Below are positions 18,042-27,183 of a DNA stretch of 64,000 nt, piece after piece. This DNA comes from Paracoccaceae bacterium. GTDB taxonomy: Bacteria > Pseudomonadota > Alphaproteobacteria > Rhodobacterales > Rhodobacteraceae. Position 1 is the stretch's first letter. Every line of letters begins with the position of its first letter. The DNA is taken from positions 124,001 to 188,000 of the forward strand of contig JAIXZW010000001.1 in assembly GCA_027489375.1 (NCBI GenBank), in the 5' to 3' direction. Made by a program: the position numbers and the translations under genes. A model generated the notes under the pieces. It saw only the letters and a program-made list of their open reading frames with translations. It was not told the origin of the DNA and did not search any database.

Positions 18042-19007
18042 ATGCCGATTGATCCGACGACCCTTTGCGTGCTGGCCAATCCGGGATCGGGCGGCAACCG
18101 CCGCGACGCGGGGGCGCTGGAGCGGGCGATGGCGGTCTTTGGACCCAAGGCCGAATTGCGGCGCTGGGCAGAGGGCGAAGATCTGGCCGAAGTCGTGGCG
18201 CGGGCGGTCGGGGACGGGTTCACCACCCTCGTCGCGGCAGGGGGTGACGGGACGGTCAACGGCGTGGCGCAAGCCCTGATGGGGACGGGCGTGGCGCTGG
18301 CCGTCCTGCCGCTTGGCACGTTCAATTTCTTTGCGCGGGGCTTGGGTTTACCGGAAGAAGCTGAAGCGGCGGCCGAAGCGATTTTGGGGGGCGAGGCGCA
18401 TCCCATCGCCATCGGTACGGTGAACGGGCAGGTGTTTCTGAACAACGCAAGCCTTGGGCTTTATCCGCTGATTTTGAAAGAGCGCGAGCAGGTCTATGCC
18501 CGTTTCGGGCGGTCGCGGCTATTGGCCTATTGGACCGTGCTGTCGACGCTGGTGCGGGTGCAGGCGACGAAGCGGATGGTGATACGGGCGGACGAGCAGG
18601 ACCATGACCTGCGGTCGCCTTTGATGTTCGTGGCGCGGTCGGCCTATCAGCTCGATTACTACGGGCTGGAGGGGGCGCGGGCGATCAGCGCGGACCGCTT
18701 CGCGCTGTTCATCCTGCGCGAGGGGAGCCGCTGGCAGATGTTGCGGGCGGTGGCGAAGCTGGCATTGGGGCGGGCCAAGGCGGCGAGCGAGATCGCGGTG
18801 CTGGAGGCGGGGGAGATGACGGTCTTTACCGCCTCGCGCCGCCCGCTTGTCGCGCTGGATGGCGAGCGGATGCATCTTCGTGCGCCGCTCAAGTTCCGTG
18901 TGGAGGAGGGGCTGCGGGTGGTGCTGCCCGCTTTGAAGCTGGCAGAGAAGGCCGTGTCGGGAAAAGGCGTTTCGGGAAAGAACGTGTCGGGAAAGAATGG
19001 GGCATGA
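18042..19007 (+). CDS. Diacylglycerol kinase-family (YegS-like) lipid kinase
   Basis: 321 residues. The DAGK catalytic domain has the nucleotide-binding motif AAGGDGTVNGVA near residue 67, then LPLGTFNFFARGLGLP, another family hallmark. The C-terminal domain ends with a short tandem repeat (VSGKG, VSGKN, VSGKN) encoded by three 15-bp units. The gene overlaps the metallophosphoesterase by 4 bp (ATGA), suggesting co-expression. The lipid substrate (diacylglycerol, phosphatidylglycerol, ceramide or other) cannot be told from sequence. Confidence 0.9.
   Translation: MPIDPTTLCVLANPGSGGNRRDAGALERAMAVFGPKAELRRWAEGEDLAEVVARAVGDGFTTLVAAGGDGTVNGVAQALMGTGVALAVLPLGTFNFFARGLGLPEEAEAAAEAILGGEAHPIAIGTVNGQVFLNNASLGLYPLILKEREQVYARFGRSRLLAYWTVLSTLVRVQATKRMVIRADEQDHDLRSPLMFVARSAYQLDYYGLEGARAISADRFALFILREGSRWQMLRAVAKLALGRAKAASEIAVLEAGEMTVFTASRRPLVALDGERMHLRAPLKFRVEEGLRVVLPALKLAEKAVSGKGVSGKNVSGKNGA
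18954..18998 (+). repeat. Three tandem 15-bp repeats at the 3' end of the lipid kinase gene
   Basis: Units encode VSGKG-VSGKN-VSGKN in frame. They differ by a few bases (GTGTCGGGAAAAGGC, GTTTCGGGAAAGAAC, GTGTCGGGAAAGAAT). A multiple of three keeps the frame, so copy number could vary without breaking the protein. Confidence 0.7.
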
Positions 19008-19780
19008 GCGTGATCGTGCATCTGTCGGACCCGCATTTCGGGACCGAGGAGCCGCGCCTCGTCGGCCCGCTGGTCGAGGCGGTGGCGGAGTTGCGGCCCG
19101 ATCTGGTGGTGCTGTCGGGCGATCTGACGCAGCGGGCGCGGCCCGCGCAATTCGCGGCGGCGGCGCGGCTGGTCGCGGCCTTGCCCGCGCCTTGTGTGAT
19201 GGTGCCGGGAAACCATGACGTGCCGCTGTGGAACATCGGTCTGCGGTTCCTCGACCCTTGGCGGCATTGGCGCGAGCGGACGGGGGCGGAGCGCGAGGCG
19301 CTTTTCGTGACCGATGCGCTGATGGTGCTGTGCCTGAACTCGGCCAATCCCTTTGCATGGAAGGACGGGCGCATCACGCGGGCGCAGGTGTCGCGGGTGG
19401 AGGCGGTCTTTGCCGCGGCGGGGCGGCGGCGGCGGGTGCTGGTGTTGCACCACCCGTTGCAGGGACCGCCGGGCGAGCCGCCCTCGTTGCAGGGTGTGGG
19501 AGCGGCGGTGCCCGTGCTTGATGCGGCGGGGGTGGAGGTGGTGTTGTCGGGGCATCTGCACGCGACTTATGTGAAGCCCTTGGTCAACGCGCCGCGCATC
19601 TTGCAGGTGCAGGCGGGGACCTGCCTTTCGCAGCGGGTGCGGGGGGATGGCAATGCGTTCAATGCGTTGCGCTTCACCGACGGGGGCGTGATCGTCACCC
19701 ATCACCGCGCCGGCGCGGACGGGCGGTTCCGTGCGGATGCCGATCTGGTCTTGCGGCGGGGTGCGGCGGGCTGGGCCTAG
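19004..19780 (+). CDS. Calcineurin-like metallophosphoesterase
   Basis: 258 residues. All dimetal motifs are present in order: DPHFG (D..H), GDLTQRA (GD), GNHDVP (GNHD), LHHPLQG and SGHLHATYV (GHxH). Closest in layout to the CpdA/Icc class, which hydrolyse cyclic nucleotides or phospholipid head groups; substrate not determined. Translationally coupled to the lipid kinase (ATGA overlap), so a role in phospholipid turnover is possible. Its TAG stop shares the CTAG at 19777-19780 with the convergent acyltransferase gene. Confidence 0.9.
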   Translation: MSVIVHLSDPHFGTEEPRLVGPLVEAVAELRPDLVVLSGDLTQRARPAQFAAAARLVAALPAPCVMVPGNHDVPLWNIGLRFLDPWRHWRERTGAEREALFVTDALMVLCLNSANPFAWKDGRITRAQVSRVEAVFAAAGRRRRVLVLHHPLQGPPGEPPSLQGVGAAVPVLDAAGVEVVLSGHLHATYVKPLVNAPRILQVQAGTCLSQRVRGDGNAFNALRFTDGGVIVTHHRAGADGRFRADADLVLRRGAAGWA

Positions 19781-21963
19781 CTTTCGGTGAACTGCTTCGT
19801 CAGCGCGGGGTAGTCGGGTTTGCCCGAGGCGAGCATGGGCATCTTGGGCAGGATTTCGATGCGCGAGGGGAGCATGATCTCGGCCAGACCTTCGCTGCGG
19901 GCGCGGGCTTGCAGGGCCGAGGTTTCGGGCGGCTTGCCCACGCCGGGGGCGAGGGCGAGGAGGACGCGGTTGCCCTTCCTCGGGTCCGGCAGGGCGATGG
20001 CGGCGGCGGGGACGCCGGGCCATGTGCGTTCGGCCAAGGCTTCGATCGCGGCAAGCGAGACCATTTCGCCGCCGATCTTGGCAAAGCGTTTGATGCGGCC
20101 ACGGATGGTCAGGAACCCTTCGGCATTTAGCGTGACGGCATCGCCGGTGTCATACCAGCCGCCTTCGGGCGGTTCGATCACACCGGGGGCGGTGGCGCGG
20201 ATGTAGCCTGCCATGATGTTCGGCCCGCGCACGGAAAGGCGGAAGGCATCCACTCCTTCGATCGGGTCGAGACGGGGTTCGATGGCGGGCAACAGCCTGC
20301 CGACCGAGCCATCGCGCGAGGAGATGGGGGTGTTGAGCGACAGGACGGGCGCGGTTTCGGTGGCGCCATAGCCTTCGAGGATGCGGACCCCGAAGCGGCG
20401 GGACCAAAGATCGCGGGTCGCCTGTTTGATCGGTTCGGCCCCTGCGATGGCGGCGCGGAGGCTGGCGAAATCGTAGTCATGCGCGCGGCGGCCCCAGCCG
20501 GACAGGAAGCTGTCGGTGCCGAAGATGATGGTGGGTTGGTGGTAATAGGCGGTTTCGGGGATGATGCGGTAATGCAGCGGCGAGGGGTAGCACACGACCT
20601 CGGCCCCCGCGACGAGGGGGAGGAGGACACCCCCCGTCAGGCCGAAGGAGTGGAAGACGGGCAGGGCGGTGAAGATGCGGTCGCCCGCGTTGATGTCGGT
20701 GCGGGCGCGGAGTTGGGCGATGTTGGCCAGAAGGTTGCCGTGGGTCAGGACCACGCCTTTGGGTGCGCCCTCGGTGCCTGAAGTGAACAGGATCACGGCA
20801 GGGGTGTCGCGCGTGGGGGTGCCGTGGAGTGCGCGGCCCTTGCGGGCGGCACCGAAGCGGGCGGAGGCGAGGGCTTGCAATTTCGTGCCGGTGGTGATGC
20901 GGGCGCGCAGGTCTTCGGCGCGGATCACGCGGATGCCTGCGGCTTCGAGGTCGGCGATGACGGCGTGCAGCTTCAACTGGTCGATCATCGCCGTGCTGGT
21001 GAGGATGGTCGATGCCTCGGCCGTGGCAAGGCAGGTCTTCATCGGGCCGGGGCCGAGCGTGGGGTTGAGCATGGCGGGCGTGATCCCCATCCGCCAGAGG
21101 GCGAGCATCATCGCAGGCACGGCGGTGGCGGTGGGCAGAAGCAGGCCAAGGGTCTTTTGCCCCCGCAGTTCGGGTCCGAGGGTGCGGGCGAGGACATCGG
21201 CGGTCAGGTGCATCTTGCCATGCGTGGTGATGTTGGCCGAAGGGTCGAGCAGCGCCGTGCGCCCCCGTCCGAAGTCCGCCAGCGTCGAGGCGAGCGCATG
21301 GGGCAGGCTGTGGAAGCGGTCGAGCGCGCGGTAGCGCTGCATCTCGAGCAGGTCGCCCACGGCGCGGGCGGCCTGTTCGCGCCGCGCCTTGCCCTTCAGC
21401 TCGGGGTCGATGTGGATGCGCTGCGGCGCGCCGATGCTGACGCGCAGGCGGGGGAACCAGCGGCGGGGAAAGCCGCGCTTCGGGCGGCTTTGGCGCGAGA
21501 ATTCAAGCCCTTCGAGGTGGATCGGGATGACAGGAACATCGGCCTGATCCACAAGCCATGCGGTGCCGGGGTAGACCTTCATCAAGGCACCCGTTGCGGT
21601 GATGCGGCCTTCGGGGAAGATGACGCAGGACTGCCCTTCGCGGATGCGGCGGGCGAGGGTCTTTATCGACATCGGCTTCGACGGGTCGGTCGCAAGGATC
21701 GGGACTAGCTTGCCGATGCGGCGCATGAGCGGGGTTTCGGCCCAGAGGTTCGTCATCACGAAGGCCGTGTCGGGGCCGAGGATGGACAGAAGCATCGGCC
21801 CGTCGAGCAGGCTTTGGTGGTTGGCGGCAAAGATGACGGGGCCGGGGGTGGCAAGGTGTTCCGCGCCCGTGACCTTGGGCCGGAGCAGCGAGAAGATCAG
21901 GCGCAGCACCCATTGCAGCAGGCGGGCGGCAAAGGGCGGGGCGGGGCGGGGCGCGACGGTCAT
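19777..21963 (-). CDS. aas: Acyl-[ACP]-phospholipid O-acyltransferase / acyl-ACP synthetase fusion (Aas-like)
   Basis: 728-residue two-domain protein. N-terminal PlsC acyltransferase (about 15-210) with ANHQSLLDGP (HX4D) and FPEGRIT. C-terminal AMP-forming ligase with the P-loop-like LFTSGTEGAPKGV, YGATETAPV and the YDTGDAVTLNAEG core. Such fusions re-acylate lysophospholipids using fatty acids activated on ACP at the inner membrane. I start at ATG 21963 (MTVAPRP); the 21996 start would run into the amidase gene, which ends at 21974. E. coli Aas (about 719) has nearly the same length. Near the lipid kinase and phosphoesterase, consistent with membrane-lipid maintenance. Confidence 0.9.
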   Translation of the reverse strand: MTVAPRPAPPFAARLLQWVLRLIFSLLRPKVTGAEHLATPGPVIFAANHQSLLDGPMLLSILGPDTAFVMTNLWAETPLMRRIGKLVPILATDPSKPMSIKTLARRIREGQSCVIFPEGRITATGALMKVYPGTAWLVDQADVPVIPIHLEGLEFSRQSRPKRGFPRRWFPRLRVSIGAPQRIHIDPELKGKARREQAARAVGDLLEMQRYRALDRFHSLPHALASTLADFGRGRTALLDPSANITTHGKMHLTADVLARTLGPELRGQKTLGLLLPTATAVPAMMLALWRMGITPAMLNPTLGPGPMKTCLATAEASTILTSTAMIDQLKLHAVIADLEAAGIRVIRAEDLRARITTGTKLQALASARFGAARKGRALHGTPTRDTPAVILFTSGTEGAPKGVVLTHGNLLANIAQLRARTDINAGDRIFTALPVFHSFGLTGGVLLPLVAGAEVVCYPSPLHYRIIPETAYYHQPTIIFGTDSFLSGWGRRAHDYDFASLRAAIAGAEPIKQATRDLWSRRFGVRILEGYGATETAPVLSLNTPISSRDGSVGRLLPAIEPRLDPIEGVDAFRLSVRGPNIMAGYIRATAPGVIEPPEGGWYDTGDAVTLNAEGFLTIRGRIKRFAKIGGEMVSLAAIEALAERTWPGVPAAAIALPDPRKGNRVLLALAPGVGKPPETSALQARARSEGLAEIMLPSRIEILPKMPMLASGKPDYPALTKQFTES

Positions 21964-21973
21964 GGCGGGGCTT

Positions 21974-23389
21974 TCACGAAAGCGCGCGGCGGGCATGCCA
22001 CGGCAGGGCCTGTTCGAGGTCGCGGGCGAGCCGGACGAGAAGGGCTTCGCCCGCGAAGGGTCCGACGATCTGGATGCCGATGGGCAGGCCGTTCGCGGCC
22101 TGGCCGAGTGGCAGGCTGACCGAGGGTTGGCCGGTCACGTTGAACGGAGAGAGGAAGGTGAAAAGGCTGGTGTCGCCGGCCATGTAGCCTTGGGCGGAAA
22201 GGTCGGTGCGGGTGGTGGCGAAAAGCCCGTGCGGCGGCGTGGTGGTGGGCAACGTGGGTGTGAGGATCGCATCGTAACCTGCCGTTTTCGTGGCGATTTC
22301 CACGCGGATGCGGCGCAGCGTTTCATGCACGGCCATGATGTCGGCAGGCGTCATGCGCAGCGTGTGGTCTAGGAGGTGCAGCGTCACGGGTTCGAGCATG
22401 CTGTCGTCGATGGGGCGTCCGAGTTTGCGGGCAAGATCGGGCAGGGTCGCGAGGCCGAGGTTGAAGGCCCCCATGACGCCTTGGGCAATGTCGGCGGGGT
22501 TGACGGGGGAGGCGATCTCTTCGACCGCGTGGCCTTGGAGGGAAAGGATGGCGGCGGTGGCGTCGAGTGTGGCGAGCACCCCGGCATCGACGGGGATGGA
22601 ACCCCAAGCGCCGCGGGCGATAGCGATGCGCAGGCGCGGGGTCGGCTGGTCGAGTTCGGCGACGAAGGGGCGTTCGGGTGGGGGGATGAGGAAAGGGTCG
22701 CCCGCTTCGGGGCCGGCGAAGATGTCGAGGGCCAGCGCCATGTCGCGGACGGAACGGCAAAGGACGAAGGCGCGGGCAAGGCCGAAGAGGCTGTCCTGTC
22801 CGTCCGGCCCGCCCGAGACGCGCCCGCGTGACGGGTTCAGCCCGACGAGGCCGCAGCAGGCGGCGGGGATGCGGATCGAGCCGCCACCGTCCGAGGCATG
22901 GGCGATGGGCACGATCCCCGCCGCGACCGCCGAGGCCGCCCCGCCGGACGATCCGCCCGAGGTGTGGTCGGGCGACCACGGGTTGCGGGTGATGCCGTGC
23001 AGCAGGGTTTCGGTAAAGCCCGAGAAGGCGAATTCGGGAATGGCGCTGCGCCCGACGATCTTCAGCCCCGCATTGCGGGCACGGGTGATGAAATGGCCAT
23101 CGGTCGTGGCGCGGTTGCCCCGCAGGAGGCGGCTGCCGCATTCCTGCAAGCGCCCCGCCTCGGCCGCGCCGATGTCCTTGCGCAGGAAGGGCACGCCGGA
23201 CAGCGGGCCATCGCGGTCGGGCAGGGTTTCTGCGTCGTCGTAGAATTCGAGCACTGCATTGAGCGCGGGGTTCACCGCGTCATGGCGGGCGCGGGCGGCG
23301 GCGATGACCTCGCCCTGCGACACGGCGCCTGACCGCACGAGGACGGCGAGGCCGGTCGCATCCTGTGCCAGATAGTCGGCCTGATCCAT
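21974..23389 (-). CDS. Amidase signature-family enzyme
   Basis: 471 residues from ATG 23389 (MDQADYLAQDATG). The Ser-cisSer-Lys triad is visible: Lys in FLRKDIG, cis-Ser in GGSSGGAASAVA, and nucleophile Ser in SDGGGSIRIPA. It hydrolyses an amide to acid and ammonia; family members include GatA, AtzF and nonspecific amidases, and no gatB or gatC lies nearby, so it is probably not part of the Asp/Glu-tRNA amidotransferase. It ends 10 bp before the Aas start on the same strand and may be co-transcribed. Confidence 0.9.
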   Translation of the reverse strand: MDQADYLAQDATGLAVLVRSGAVSQGEVIAAARARHDAVNPALNAVLEFYDDAETLPDRDGPLSGVPFLRKDIGAAEAGRLQECGSRLLRGNRATTDGHFITRARNAGLKIVGRSAIPEFAFSGFTETLLHGITRNPWSPDHTSGGSSGGAASAVAAGIVPIAHASDGGGSIRIPAACCGLVGLNPSRGRVSGGPDGQDSLFGLARAFVLCRSVRDMALALDIFAGPEAGDPFLIPPPERPFVAELDQPTPRLRIAIARGAWGSIPVDAGVLATLDATAAILSLQGHAVEEIASPVNPADIAQGVMGAFNLGLATLPDLARKLGRPIDDSMLEPVTLHLLDHTLRMTPADIMAVHETLRRIRVEIATKTAGYDAILTPTLPTTTPPHGLFATTRTDLSAQGYMAGDTSLFTFLSPFNVTGQPSVSLPLGQAANGLPIGIQIVGPFAGEALLVRLARDLEQALPWHARRALS

Positions 23390-23784
23390 CGCTCTCGGTC
23401 CCTTCGGCTTTCGACGCAGGCTAGGCAGGCTTTCCCTGCGTGCCAAGCCGGATCGGCACGGGTGACGCTGGGTCAGCCCCGTCCTGCGGTTTTCCGCGCA
23501 GCCCGACGGGACGCAGCCGAAGCGGTGCGCGCTGCGGGAAGGAACCCGACCGCGAGCGGCTGGATTTCCTGCATGATCATAGCAAGGACGGAAGGTTCGA
23601 AAAATTCGTCGCGGGCGAGGGCGAGCGCCAGAAGCGTCTGGCGCGGGCGGCTTTTCTTGACGAGTGGTCCCCTGCCCCTGCAATAAGGCGGGGGGCGCGC
23701 CTTGGCGCGGCCCGGTGCGGGTGCGGTGCGGGTGTGGGTGCGGGTGCGGGGCTGTCCCGCCGTGGCAAGGGAACGGGGCGGGGC
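23390..23784. other. 395-bp intergenic region with a G-rich tract before modB
   Basis: Divergent space between the amidase and modB. The modB frame is open back to about 23440, but the extra 115 residues are unlike any permease start, so I read it as non-coding. At 23719-23751 there are five runs of three or more G separated by short loops; the last four (23730-23751) have 3-base loops each, a canonical G-quadruplex pattern, ending 33 bp upstream of the modB ATG. No clear ModE site or molybdenum-cofactor riboswitch fold was recognised. Confidence 0.5.
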
Positions 23785-24480
23785 ATGGGAGAGGCCGAGT
23801 GGCAGGCGGTGCGGCTGTCGGTGCTGGTGGCGTTCTGGGCCACGGTGCTGAGCCTGCCCTTGGGCATCTGGGTCGCGCATCTGCTGGCACGGGGGCGGTT
23901 TTACGGTCGCGGGCTGCTGAACGGTGTGGTGCATCTGCCGCTGATCCTGCCGCCCGTGGTGACGGGCTACCTGCTGCTTCTTGCCTTTGGCCGGAAGGGG
24001 CCGGTGGGGGCGCTGCTCGACCAGTGGTTCGGCGTGGTGCTGGCCTTTCGCTGGACGGGCGCGGTGCTGGCGGCGGCGGTCATGGCCTTTCCGCTGATGG
24101 TGCGGGCGATCCGGCTGGCGATCGAGGCTGTGGACCCCAAGCTGGAACAGGCGGCAGCCACGCTGGGCGCATCGCGCCTGATCGTATTCGTGACGGTGAC
24201 TTTGCCGCTGATCCTGCCCGGGATCATCGCGGGGGCCGTGCTGGCCTTTGCCAAGGCGATGGGGGAGTTCGGGGCGACCATCACCTTCGTCGCCAATATT
24301 CCGGGCCAGACCCAGACGTTGCCATCGGCCATCTACGCCTTTTTGCAGGTTCCGGATGGCGAGGGGGCGGCGCTGCGGCTCGTGCTCGTTTCGGTTGCCG
24401 TGGCAATGGGGGCGCTGGCGATTTCCGAGGTGCTGGCGCGGCGGGTGCAGGCGCGGGTGGCGGGGCGCGGGGATGCTTGA
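23785..24480 (+). CDS. modB: Molybdate ABC transporter permease
   Basis: 231 residues with about five membrane helices. The permease-ATPase coupling (EAA) loop is seen as EQAAATLGASRLIVFVTVTLPLILPG split over residues about 135-160, and LAFAKAMGEFGATITF is a ModB hallmark. ATG 23785 (MGEAEWQAVRLSVLVAFW) matches the usual ModB start. It overlaps modC by 8 bp. Its binding protein modA is encoded about 23 kb upstream (397-1155), which is unusual since modABC is normally one operon. Confidence 0.92.
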   Translation: MGEAEWQAVRLSVLVAFWATVLSLPLGIWVAHLLARGRFYGRGLLNGVVHLPLILPPVVTGYLLLLAFGRKGPVGALLDQWFGVVLAFRWTGAVLAAAVMAFPLMVRAIRLAIEAVDPKLEQAAATLGASRLIVFVTVTLPLILPGIIAGAVLAFAKAMGEFGATITFVANIPGQTQTLPSAIYAFLQVPDGEGAALRLVLVSVAVAMGALAISEVLARRVQARVAGRGDA

Positions 24481-25546
24481 GGTCGCGCTGCGCCATCGTT
24501 TCGGGGCTTTCACGCTGGACGCCTCATTCTCGGCACCCGCTGGAGTGACGGTGCTTTTCGGGCGGTCGGGATCGGGAAAGACCAGCGTGGTCAATGCCGT
24601 GGCGGGGCTTTTGCGGCCCGATGCGGGACGGATCGCGGTGGATGGGCGGCTTGTGCTTGACACCGCGCAGGGGCTGGACGTGCCGGTCCATCGGCGCGGG
24701 ATCGGCTATGTATTCCAGGAGGCTCGCCTGTTTCCGCATATGACGGTGGCGCAGAACCTGCGCTATGGCGGGTGGGTCCGGCGGCGGCGGGTCGATCCCG
24801 GCGCCGTGGTCGAGATGCTGGGGATCGGCCCGCTTCTGGAACGGCGGCCCGCCGCGTTGTCGGGGGGCGAGAGGCAGCGGGTGGCGATCGGGCGGGCCTT
24901 GCTGGCCGAACCGAAGGCGCTGCTCATGGACGAGCCGCTCGCCGCGTTGGACGAGGCACGCAAGGCGGACATCCTGCCCTATATCGAGCGGTTGCGCGAT
25001 GCCGCGATGCCCATCCTTTACGTCACCCACTCCGTGACCGAGATGGCGCGACTGGCCACGACGGTGGTGGTGCTGGAAGGCGGTCGCGTGCTGCGGGCGG
25101 GTCCGGCGGGTGACGTGCTTTCGGACCCGCAGGCCGTTCCGGTGATGGGCCTGCGCGAGGCGGGGGCGGTGATCGCGGCGCGGGTGGCGGCACATGAGGC
25201 GGATGGCCTGACGCGGCTCGACTCTGTGGCGGGGCCACTCTGGTTGCCGCGGGTGGAGGCCGCTGTCGGGGCGGTCCTGCGGGTGCGGATCGCGGCGCAG
25301 GACGTGATCCTGTCGCGGTCGCGGCCCGAGGGGCTTTCGGCGCTGAACGTGCTGGGGGGGGTCGTTTCCGCGGTGCGGACGGGCGAGGGACCGGGTGCGC
25401 TGGTGCGGATCGACCTCGGGGGGGAGTTTCTTCTGGCGCGGGTGACGCGGCGGTCGGCGGCGGCCTTGGGGCTGGAGGCAGGGGTTTCAGTGCATGCCGT
25501 GGTCAAATCGGTCGCCGTGGCGCAGGGGGATATCGGGTTCGGCTGA
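24473..25546 (+). CDS. modC: Molybdate ABC transporter ATP-binding protein
   Basis: 357 residues. Walker A GRSGSGKTS near residue 30, Q-loop YVFQEARLFPHM, signature LSGGERQRVAIGRALL, Walker B ALLMDEPLAALD and H-loop YVTHSV. A C-terminal TOBE/mop regulatory domain (about 285-355) binds oxyanion in this family. Start ATG 24473 lies inside the end of modB, giving an 8-bp overlap. With ModB it energises molybdate import. Confidence 0.93.
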   Translation: MLEVALRHRFGAFTLDASFSAPAGVTVLFGRSGSGKTSVVNAVAGLLRPDAGRIAVDGRLVLDTAQGLDVPVHRRGIGYVFQEARLFPHMTVAQNLRYGGWVRRRRVDPGAVVEMLGIGPLLERRPAALSGGERQRVAIGRALLAEPKALLMDEPLAALDEARKADILPYIERLRDAAMPILYVTHSVTEMARLATTVVVLEGGRVLRAGPAGDVLSDPQAVPVMGLREAGAVIAARVAAHEADGLTRLDSVAGPLWLPRVEAAVGAVLRVRIAAQDVILSRSRPEGLSALNVLGGVVSAVRTGEGPGALVRIDLGGEFLLARVTRRSAAALGLEAGVSVHAVVKSVAVAQGDIGFG

Positions 25547-25564
25547 CGGATTGATTTTTGTAAT

Positions 25565-25581
25565 ATAAAACAAAGTTTTAT
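25565..25581. repeat. 17-bp AT-rich inverted repeat between convergent modC and PLD genes
   Basis: ATAAAACAAAGTTTTAT: 7-bp perfect arms ATAAAAC/GTTTTAT around AAA, within the only strongly AT-rich patch nearby (25550-25590). It lies after modC (end 25546) and before the end of the convergent PLD gene (25642), so it may be a weak two-way terminator hairpin rather than an operator. Confidence 0.4.
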
Positions 25582-25641
25582 GATCGTATCCTGATGCGAC
25601 TTCTCAGGTGCGGGCGGGAGGGATCGCGGAACGATCGGGGT

Positions 25642-27183
25642 TCAGAACCAGTCATGCGGCAGGCGGGCGATGAGGCCCGAGGCCATGCGGCGGAAGACCG
25701 AGGCTTCGGGCTCGGCTTTCTCGCGTCCCTCGCGGCCGTCTTCGACCACGTTCCAGTGCAGGCGACCGTTTGCCATCGTGACGGAAAAGGCGTTCGCGGG
25801 TTGGGTTTGCATGTCGAAGAGGGCGCGGAGTTCCGCGACGAGGGCGGGTTCGCGGAAGAGCAGGCCCAGTTCGATGTTGATATAGGCCGAGCGCAGGTCG
25901 AAGTTGTGCGACCCGACCAGTGCCTGTTCGCCATCGACGACGAAGATCTTGGAATGCAGCAGGGCGCGTTTGCGGCGCAACCCCTTGGGCGGGGCGAATT
26001 CGAAAAGCGCCGCACCCGCCGCGACGAGCGGCAGGCGGTAGCTGCGGTAGGCGGCATGGACGGTGAAGAGGTCGGTCGTGGCGAGGGAGTTGGTGAGGAC
26101 CCTGACCGTCACCCCGCGCGCCGCAAGATCGGTCAGGATGGCAAGGCCGGGTCGGCCCGGGACGAAATAGGGGGTGGTGAGCAGCACCTCGGTTCTTGCG
26201 GTGGAGAGCAGGGTTTCGATGCGGTCGAGCAGCCACGGCCCCTTGCGCTTGCCGATGGCCTTTTCCGGCGGATCGGCAAGGAGGGTCACATCGGGCGTGA
26301 AGCGCAGCGGGGCGATGAGCAGGCTTTCGGCGCTGTGGCGGGCGAGCGCTTCGGCCTGATAGTGCAGGGCGAGGGGGGTATGGATATGGCGGGCGACGCG
26401 GCGGCGGTAGCGGGCCATGCTGATGCGGAATGATTTCCAGAGCGTCAGGATGGGCAGCGAGAGGCCCATGTTCCAGTAGGTGTCGAAGACCTGTTCGACC
26501 GATTGCACCAAGGGTCCGGCAAGCACCATGTCGGCGTCATGGCTGAGGCGCGCGCCCGATCCCGGCGCGCCGAAATAGGTGTCGCCGATGTTGCGCCCGC
26601 CCAGCAACGCCACGCGACCGTCGGTGATCCAGACCTTGCCGTGCATGCGGCGGTTGAAGCGCGAGAGGCCGAGGCCGAATTCCACCATGCGGCGCAGGCG
26701 GTGGCCGCGGTTCAGGACGGGGTTGAAGAGGCGCACCTCGACGTTGGGGTGCTGGTTCAGGCCGAGGAAGGCGAGGTCGAAGCCCTGCACGTTCACATCG
26801 TCGAGCAGCAGGCGCACGCGCACGCCGCGGTCGGCTGCGGCGAGCAGTTCGGAAAGGAGCAGCCAGCCCGACGTGTCGGTCGCCCAGATGTAATAGATGA
26901 GGTCGAGGCTGCGTCCGGCCATGCGGGCGGCATGGGTGCGGGCGGCAAAGGCCTGTTTGTGGTCGAGGATGTTGGCAAGGCCGTTCTGGCCGCCGTTTGC
27001 CGCGATCAGCGGGTCGAGCAGAGCGTCAAGTCGCGTGCGCGGCCCCTTGGCGACGGGCAGGGCGCGGGTGACGGGACCGCGGGCCTTTTTGGCGAAGCGG
27101 GTATAGGAGCGCAGCGCAAGGAGCGAGGCCAGGAAAAGGCCGAGGGCCAGCAGCACCAGAAGGACGGTGATCTGCGTCAGCAT
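25642..27183 (-). CDS. Phospholipase D-family membrane protein (cardiolipin synthase-like)
   Basis: 513 residues. One N-terminal membrane helix (5-27), then two HxKx4D catalytic motifs: MHGKVWITDGRVALLGG (about residue 180) and LHSKIFVVDGEQALVG (about residue 410). Each is followed by the G-S/G-N-x-D pattern (GGRNIGD, GSHNFDLRS). This is the layout of cardiolipin synthases and related phosphatidyl transferases. The start overlaps the EEP-family gene by 7 bp, so the two are co-expressed. Cardiolipin synthesis is the likely role but other PLD reactions are possible. Confidence 0.87.
   Translation of the reverse strand: MLTQITVLLVLLALGLFLASLLALRSYTRFAKKARGPVTRALPVAKGPRTRLDALLDPLIAANGGQNGLANILDHKQAFAARTHAARMAGRSLDLIYYIWATDTSGWLLLSELLAAADRGVRVRLLLDDVNVQGFDLAFLGLNQHPNVEVRLFNPVLNRGHRLRRMVEFGLGLSRFNRRMHGKVWITDGRVALLGGRNIGDTYFGAPGSGARLSHDADMVLAGPLVQSVEQVFDTYWNMGLSLPILTLWKSFRISMARYRRRVARHIHTPLALHYQAEALARHSAESLLIAPLRFTPDVTLLADPPEKAIGKRKGPWLLDRIETLLSTARTEVLLTTPYFVPGRPGLAILTDLAARGVTVRVLTNSLATTDLFTVHAAYRSYRLPLVAAGAALFEFAPPKGLRRKRALLHSKIFVVDGEQALVGSHNFDLRSAYINIELGLLFREPALVAELRALFDMQTQPANAFSVTMANGRLHWNVVEDGREGREKAEPEASVFRRMASGLIARLPHDWF

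Noticed and set aside
21964..21996. Upstream start for the Aas-like gene at 21996
   Set aside because: It would overlap the amidase coding end by 23 bp and add 11 residues without family support; ATG 21963 fits better.
23440..23784. N-terminal extension of modB by 115 codons
   Set aside because: Composition is low-complexity and includes the G-rich tract; ModB proteins start right before the first helix, matching ATG 23785.
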